DNA from: Ktedonobacterales bacterium
GTDB taxonomy: Bacteria > Chloroflexota > Ktedonobacteria > Ktedonobacterales > JACDGC01
Direction of reading: 5' to 3'
NCBI GenBank assembly: GCA_013815535.1
Contig: JACDGC010000076.1
Coordinates: 1-10,612, forward strand
DNA: 10,612 nucleotides
Position 1 is the first letter of the stretch; the number at the start of each line of letters is the position of its first letter. The notes beneath the pieces are model-generated. The model was not told the origin of the DNA. It was given only the letters and a program-made list of their open reading frames with translations, and ran no database searches. Shown piece after piece: positions 7,421 through 10,612 of the stretch. A program made the translations under genes and the position numbers.

Positions 7421-8164
7421 TCATTCGACCTCGAGTAACCGCAGCAGATCGTCCAAGGTATGGATGACCGGGCAATCGACGGCCTGCGGGTCGAGTCGCG
7501 CGCGACGGTCGATGAGGATGGGATGGATGCCCACCGAGCGCGCCCCCAGGATGTCTTGCACATAAGTATCGCCGACATAGACCGTGTAGTCGCCCAGCGC
7601 ATCGCCCCGGCGTAGCGCCTCAGCGAAGAGTGCTGGGTCAGGTTTGGCGCGTCGGCTGGTGGCTGAGACGATCTGGACCGTAAAGAATTGGTGCAGGTCG
7701 TGCCCCCGCAGGATCTGCCCCAGTCCGATGCCCCAATCCGAGATGATGCCCAGCGTATAGTGCGCTTGCAGTCGCGCGAGCGCCGGCAGGACATCGGGGT
7801 AGGGCTGCCACGTCACGTGGCGGTCAAACTCGACCAAGGCATCCGTGACGCAATCATCCAGGCGCTCGACGTCCGGAATCGATGGCGCCAGCAACGCGGT
7901 AAAGTAGGTGCGCCAGGTGGCCGTGATCGTTGCGTTGTCGGCCCAGGTTGCTCCGGTGATGTGATGCGATCCGGTGATGGTCTGGCTTGCGACGGGGTAG
8001 CGCGCCCGCAAATCTTCGAGGGGGATGGTGAAGCCCGCCCGCGCCGCCACCCCTTGCACCACCTCGATCAGCGAGGGATGGGGACGCAGCAATGTGAACC
8101 CCACATCAAAGAAGATCGTGCGAATGGATTGGGGATGGGCCAACCATGGCGCGAGGCCGAGCAA
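7421..8164 (-). CDS. HAD-superfamily hydrolase-like protein, class I cap
   Basis: A 247-residue HAD-fold protein. Seen: motif I IFFDVGFTLL with the nucleophile D20, motif II S142 in GIISDWG, motif III K174 in AKPDP, motif IV GD...D (198-204) in YVGDTYVQD, and a helical cap (about 30-125) between motifs I and II. The second Asp of the usual DxD is Gly22, so the general acid/base of phosphatase members is absent and the substrate is unknown. The start is a TTG at 8164: GGAG (8177-8174) lies 9 nt upstream, and this puts the gene 22 nt after the GNAT stop. Longer frames run into the acetyltransferase gene and have no HAD-like sequence. It is the last gene of a minus-strand series and converges on the nuclease gene, with 31 bp between stops and no clear terminator. 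Confidence 0.8.
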   Translation of the reverse strand: MLGLAPWLAHPQSIRTIFFDVGFTLLRPHPSLIEVVQGVAARAGFTIPLEDLRARYPVASQTITGSHHITGATWADNATITATWRTYFTALLAPSIPDVERLDDCVTDALVEFDRHVTWQPYPDVLPALARLQAHYTLGIISDWGIGLGQILRGHDLHQFFTVQIVSATSRRAKPDPALFAEALRRGDALGDYTVYVGDTYVQDILGARSVGIHPILIDRRARLDPQAVDCPVIHTLDDLLRLLEVE

Positions 8165-8186
8165 CCGCTGGTGCTCCGATGATGGT

Positions 8187-9047
8187 TCAGCGTTCAAAAT
8201 ACACGACCCTCCAGCCGCCGATGTTGCGGAAACCGATTTTGGCATAGACGCGCGCGGCGGGCGCGTTGTCTTCCAGATAAAACAAATAGGGGCGGCGGTG
8301 CTCGCGCAGCAGTTCGCGGGCCAGGGACGCGACCACTGCCGTGCTGAGGCCACGCCCACGCGCCGCAGGGGCTGCCCACACGCCGCCGATCATCGCGGCC
8401 ACAGGCGTCTCGGCGGTGGTCGCCGCCGCCGCCACGACTGTCCCATCCATCTCGGCCAGATGCGTGCGCAGGTGTGTCAGGCGGCTCATCATGACGTTGC
8501 GAACGGCAAAATACGTCATGGTCTCGAAGCCCGTGCTACGAAAGTAGAGCCGCGCCAAGGCATCGACATCGTTGGGATGCCCACGGCGTACCTGTGCATC
8601 TGCCGGAAACGGAAAGGGGAGCGTGGTGAAACGTGGCTGCGGAAGATCAGCGAAATGGTGGTGTTCGACACGCTGCAAGCGCTCTGGTGCCCGCGCCTCG
8701 ATGCGCGCCATCGTTGTGGCTTCCCCCATGATGAAGGCGAGCCGTTCACCCAGCGCGAGATCGATCAACGGCTCGGGGTCGGCCCCAGCACGGGCATAGA
8801 GGTTGCCATTTTGCCCGGCACGCATCAGCACTGCGGCGATGTTCCCAGCGGGTTGCTCATATGCCCAATAGCGCGGATCGTCGCCCGCCAGCCCATATGA
8901 CAGGGTGTTGCTCGTGATGAAGAGCGCATACCCCTGATCGTTCTTCGTTGCCGTCAGCAGGGCCGCCTCATCGGCTGGCCCTAGCCGCCGCACCAACCCA
9001 GCGGGAGGCGTGGGGCTCTGCCCTTCTGTTGCGATTGCGCCCTCCAC
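8187..9047 (-). CDS. GNAT-family N-acetyltransferase
   Basis: A 286-residue protein with a C-terminal acetyl-CoA-dependent acyltransferase fold (about 150-286). The acetyl-CoA pyrophosphate loop is visible as R-G-R-G at 230-233, within GVWAAPAARGRGLSTAVV. It is followed by the helix-loop NAPAARVYAKIGF (261-273) typical of motif B. The N-terminal 150 residues have a layout suggestive of a degenerate second GNAT domain, as in FR47-like two-domain members, but no motif proves this. The acceptor cannot be told. The start is GTG 9047 with AGGTGG (9060-9055) 7 nt upstream, only 14 nt after the dgkA stop, so it is probably cotranscribed. The HAD-like gene follows 22 nt later, which suggests a functional or at least transcriptional pair. 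Confidence 0.85.
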   Translation of the reverse strand: MEGAIATEGQSPTPPAGLVRRLGPADEAALLTATKNDQGYALFITSNTLSYGLAGDDPRYWAYEQPAGNIAAVLMRAGQNGNLYARAGADPEPLIDLALGERLAFIMGEATTMARIEARAPERLQRVEHHHFADLPQPRFTTLPFPFPADAQVRRGHPNDVDALARLYFRSTGFETMTYFAVRNVMMSRLTHLRTHLAEMDGTVVAAAATTAETPVAAMIGGVWAAPAARGRGLSTAVVASLARELLREHRRPYLFYLEDNAPAARVYAKIGFRNIGGWRVVYFER

Positions 9048-9061
9048 GCGCCGACCACCTT

Positions 9062-9499
9062 TCAGCGATGCCGCACGAATGCCAGCAAGTGTGGGCCAAA
9101 GACCAAGAGGCCGATCACCACTGAGAGCAAGGCATTCAGCAGCACCGCACCTGCGGCGACATCTTTGGCGATTTTGGCGAGCGGATGGAAATCGTTGGTC
9201 GCCAGATCGACGCAGGCCTCGGCGACGGTATTGAACATTTCAGAGATGACGACGCCAGTGATGGCCACAAACACCATCGCGAACTCGACGGGCGAAATGT
9301 GCAACCACAGCCCCGCCGCAATCGCCAGCACACCGATGACGACATGGATGCGCATATTTCGCTGGGTCTGCACGGTGTAGACGATCCCCTGCGCGGCATA
9401 GACGAAGCTCTGGAGCAAGGTGGCGCGCTTGGGGGCCAGGGGCTGCTCAGGTGTGGGGTTACGGCCAGCATTACGGTTGGCCATCGGAAAAATATCCAT
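9062..9499 (-). CDS. dgkA: Diacylglycerol/undecaprenol kinase family membrane protein
   Basis: A 145-residue integral membrane kinase. In Gram-positive relatives this family phosphorylates undecaprenol to feed the lipid carrier of wall synthesis; in E. coli it phosphorylates diacylglycerol. Three membrane segments are visible, together with RNMRIH (47-52) and SEMFNTVAEACVD (86-98), whose E87, N90, E94 and D98 match the family's catalytic and metal-binding residues. The short bacterial form and sequence favour the undecaprenol kinase type. Start choice is uncertain: ATG 9499 has AGGAAGG (9520-9514) upstream with a long 14-nt spacer. TTG 9526 would overlap the ybeY stop but has no binding site, and ATG 9484 is also possible. 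The gene follows ybeY closely, a pairing seen in many bacteria. Confidence 0.88.
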   Translation of the reverse strand: MDIFPMANRNAGRNPTPEQPLAPKRATLLQSFVYAAQGIVYTVQTQRNMRIHVVIGVLAIAAGLWLHISPVEFAMVFVAITGVVISEMFNTVAEACVDLATNDFHPLAKIAKDVAAGAVLLNALLSVVIGLLVFGPHLLAFVRHR

Positions 9500-9522
9500 T
9501 TTCAGGGCGATCGCCTTCCTGC

Positions 9523-10119
9523 TCAACGGCGCATATCCAGCGCGGCTAACACCGCCTCTTGGTGAGCGACCATCGCGCGGTAGCCAGGTTCGTAATAGTC
9601 ATCATAGCCCAGCAAATGCAAGGTGCCGTGTGCGAGCAAAAAGCCACACTCCCACCACGCGCTGTGGCCAGCTTGGGCTGCCTGGCGGTCTACCGTTGGC
9701 GCGGCAATGATGATGTCTCCTAGATGAAACGGTTCGCCGCTCGCTGGCGCGCCATACGCGGGACTTTCGGGGCGGGCGTTCAGGGGTGAGGCGTCAATGA
9801 AAGGCTGCCCATGGGCATCATCGCCAAATGGACGTTCCACCCACCGTTCTTGGGGGGGCAAGGCGAGCAAAGGGGTGTCGCTTTGGGGGAACGAGAGCAC
9901 ATCGGTGGTTTTGTCGATGCCCCGAAAGCGCTGGTTGATGCGGCGCATCTGAGCATCGCCCGTGATGACCAGGCTCACTTCATACGCGCCAGCGAGCGCC
10001 ACCTGCGCGATGGTGGCGCGTATGATGGCGGCGCACTGGGCGGCCGCATCGGTTGGCAGGGCCGCCCAGGGAACCTCGGTGCGCATATCAAGCTGAACTT
10101 CCACCGCTGCTGTGCCCAT
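9523..10119 (-). CDS. ybeY: rRNA maturation factor YbeY, with altered metal motif and insertion
   Basis: A 198-residue YbeY, an RNase needed for 16S rRNA 3'-end processing and ribosome quality control. Recognised by RFRGIDKTTDVLSFP (65-79), LGDIIIAAPTVDRQA (133-147) and the zinc motif HGTLHLLGYDD (164-174). The family motif ends in His, but here the third ligand position is Asp174. About 40 extra Pro-, Gly- and Ala-rich residues lie between LSFPQ and LGDI, explaining a length above the usual 150-170. The ATG at 10119 is chosen because AAGGGAAGG (10134-10126) sits 6 nt upstream. A GTG at 10158 would place the start inside the terminator stem. It is the first gene after the rpsU terminator, and dgkA follows directly. 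Confidence 0.93.
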   Translation of the reverse strand: MGTAAVEVQLDMRTEVPWAALPTDAAAQCAAIIRATIAQVALAGAYEVSLVITGDAQMRRINQRFRGIDKTTDVLSFPQSDTPLLALPPQERWVERPFGDDAHGQPFIDASPLNARPESPAYGAPASGEPFHLGDIIIAAPTVDRQAAQAGHSAWWECGFLLAHGTLHLLGYDDYYEPGYRAMVAHQEAVLAALDMRR

Positions 10120-10138
10120 GGGGCACCTTCCCTTCACC

Positions 10139-10173
10139 AAAAACAAGAGCCAACGCACACTGGGCGTTGGCTC
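10139..10173 (-). terminator. Intrinsic terminator after rpsU
   Basis: On the minus strand a perfect 10-bp stem GAGCCAACGC / GCGTTGGCTC (10173-10164 and 10156-10147) with a 7-nt loop is followed at once by TTGTTTTT (10146-10139). This is a classical rho-independent terminator, 27 nt after the rpsU stop and 20 nt before the ybeY start codon. There is no T-run on the plus-strand side, so it is directional. Confidence 0.85.
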
Positions 10174-10200
10174 GGGCAGGCATATGGCACGACGCCATGG

Positions 10201-10392
10201 CTAGTGCTTCGCGGCGGCCTTGCGCATTTTACGCAGGCGTGCGGCTTCTTTGCGTTTGCGCTCGACGCTTGGCTTCTCAAAATGCGCGCGACGGCGCGCC
10301 TCGGCGAGAATGCCATCTTGCTGAATCTTGCGGTTGAAGCGCTTCAGGGCCGTCTCGAAATTATCGTGATCAGCGATGCGGATCTCAGACAC
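10201..10392 (-). CDS. rpsU: 30S ribosomal protein bS21
   Basis: A 63-residue basic protein of the small ribosomal subunit, which helps mRNA engage the 16S 3' end during initiation. The sequence shows the family pattern: an N-terminal beta strand (SEIRIADHDNFETALKRF), an invariant-looking RFNRKIQQDG, and a long Arg/Lys-rich C-terminal helix ending in MRKAAAKH. Length is typical (57-71). The start is GTG 10392, with a strong GGGAGGG-type binding site 7 nt upstream inside a potential hairpin. It has its own promoter (10538-10509) and its own terminator, so it can be made as a separate short transcript, in keeping with its higher demand than ybeY. Confidence 0.96.
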   Translation of the reverse strand: MSEIRIADHDNFETALKRFNRKIQQDGILAEARRRAHFEKPSVERKRKEAARLRKMRKAAAKH

Positions 10393-10396
10393 ATAC

Positions 10397-10435
10397 TTCC
10401 CTCCCCTCGTGGTCCGATTCAGGGGCTGGAGGGAA
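10397..10435 (-). promoter_or_regulatory. Hairpin that can mask the rpsU ribosome binding site
   Basis: In the leader RNA, UUCCCUCC (10435-10428) is perfectly complementary to GGAGGGAA (10404-10397), which contains the rpsU Shine-Dalgarno sequence. The loop is 23 nt. A competing 5-bp hairpin upstream, UGGAG / CUCCA (10446-10442 and 10431-10427), uses part of the same strand, so the two pairings exclude each other. This is the layout of a translational switch. Control by bS21 itself or by ribosome state is inference. Confidence 0.5.
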
Positions 10436-10461
10436 AGTGCGCTCCACGCGCCTCATATCGG

Positions 10462-10488
10462 CATGGGCGATGGGGGTAAATCGCCATG
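10462..10488 (-). promoter_or_regulatory. Upstream hairpin in the rpsU leader
   Basis: CATGGGCGAT (10462-10471) and ATCGCCATG (10480-10488) are complementary with a single bulged base and an 8-nt loop. It forms the 5' part of the rpsU leader and is not followed by a T-run, so it is not a terminator. It may be a protein-binding or structural element. Confidence 0.45.
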
Positions 10489-10508
10489 GGCCACCTAGAC
10501 CAGCATGA

Positions 10509-10538
10509 AGTATATGCCACGCGGCAGGCGCTTGTCAA
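10509..10538 (-). promoter_or_regulatory. Sigma70-type promoter of rpsU
   Basis: Reading leftward, a consensus TTGACA (10538-10533) is followed after 18 bp by TATACT (10514-10509). Transcription should start near 10502, giving a leader of about 110 nt. This is the best promoter match in the window and suits a highly expressed ribosomal protein gene. Confidence 0.8.
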
Positions 10539-10592
10539 CCGCAACCGTGCCAGGCGTGCCCGCCGGTCATCGGCGTTTGTCGCCATGCCGTC

Positions 10593-10598
10593 TTGACA
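10593..10598 (+). promoter_or_regulatory. Possible -35 box of a divergent gene beyond the right edge
   Basis: A perfect TTGACA on the plus strand lies near the edge. Its -10 box would fall outside the window, so this cannot be confirmed. It is part of a TTGACAA that mirrors the TTGTCAA holding the rpsU -35 box. Confidence 0.25.
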
Positions 10599-10612
10599 AC
10601 ACTCGGCAGGTG

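Noticed and set aside
8025..8900. 291-codon open frame on the plus strand opposite the GNAT and HAD genes
   Set aside because: Antisense to genes with clear motifs; its sequence is a His/Arg-rich shadow typical of GC-rich DNA.
10174..10200. Small hairpin (ATGGC/GCCAT) just after the rpsU stop
   Set aside because: Five base pairs and no T-run; likely chance beside the much stronger terminator.
1..10612. CRISPR arrays, tRNA or rRNA genes, insertion sequences, phage genes
   Set aside because: No regularly spaced repeats, cloverleaf-like sequence, transposase motifs or integrase motifs were seen on either strand.

Overview
The window reads as a chromosomal stretch of a moderately GC-rich bacterium. 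The best guess is Chloroflexota, though this rests on inference rather than a database search. Pointers are a large single-pass DUF4012 surface protein, a CrtQ/HpnB-type membrane glycosyltransferase, a DnaQ-type exonuclease fused to a UvrC-like GIY-YIG nuclease, and an rpsU-ybeY-dgkA gene order with the short undecaprenol-kinase type of DgkA. I see no phage, transposon, CRISPR array, tRNA or rRNA. Nine complete genes and one gene cut by the left edge fill almost all of the DNA.

Left part (1-1773): the 3' end of an unrecognised plus-strand gene converges on, and overlaps by 10 bp, a minus-strand GT2 glycosyltransferase (273-1490). A 283-bp divergent intergenic region (1491-1773) follows. It holds an 8-bp perfect dyad and a tentative promoter for the plus-strand gene.

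Middle (1774-7389, plus strand): a 997-residue DUF4012 protein with a disordered acidic cytoplasmic tail, one membrane segment and a large cysteine-bearing outer part. About 1.25 kb of this gene is clearly AT-richer than its surroundings. An RNase HI-family gene follows 16 nt later, probably on the same transcript. After a 110-bp gap comes a 689-residue nuclease built as possible winged helix, DEDDh exonuclease, and UvrC N-terminal half with a four-cysteine cluster. Its likely field is DNA repair.

Right part (7421-10612, minus strand, read right to left): rpsU (bS21), ybeY, dgkA, a GNAT acetyltransferase and a HAD-family protein. rpsU has a near-consensus sigma70 promoter, a structured leader of about 110 nt that could hide its ribosome binding site, and a convincing intrinsic terminator just after its stop. 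ybeY begins only 20 nt beyond that terminator, so ybeY-dgkA-GNAT-HAD probably depend on read-through or on a promoter inside rpsU. These four genes are tightly packed. The first two concern ribosome maturation and lipid-carrier recycling; the roles of the last two are unknown. YbeY lacks its third metal-binding histidine and carries a long insertion, and the HAD protein lacks the usual second aspartate of motif I.

Nothing here is plainly a new defence or mobile system. The points most worth a second look are the rpsU leader and terminator arrangement, the compositional break inside the DUF4012 gene, the multi-domain nuclease and the altered YbeY metal site.
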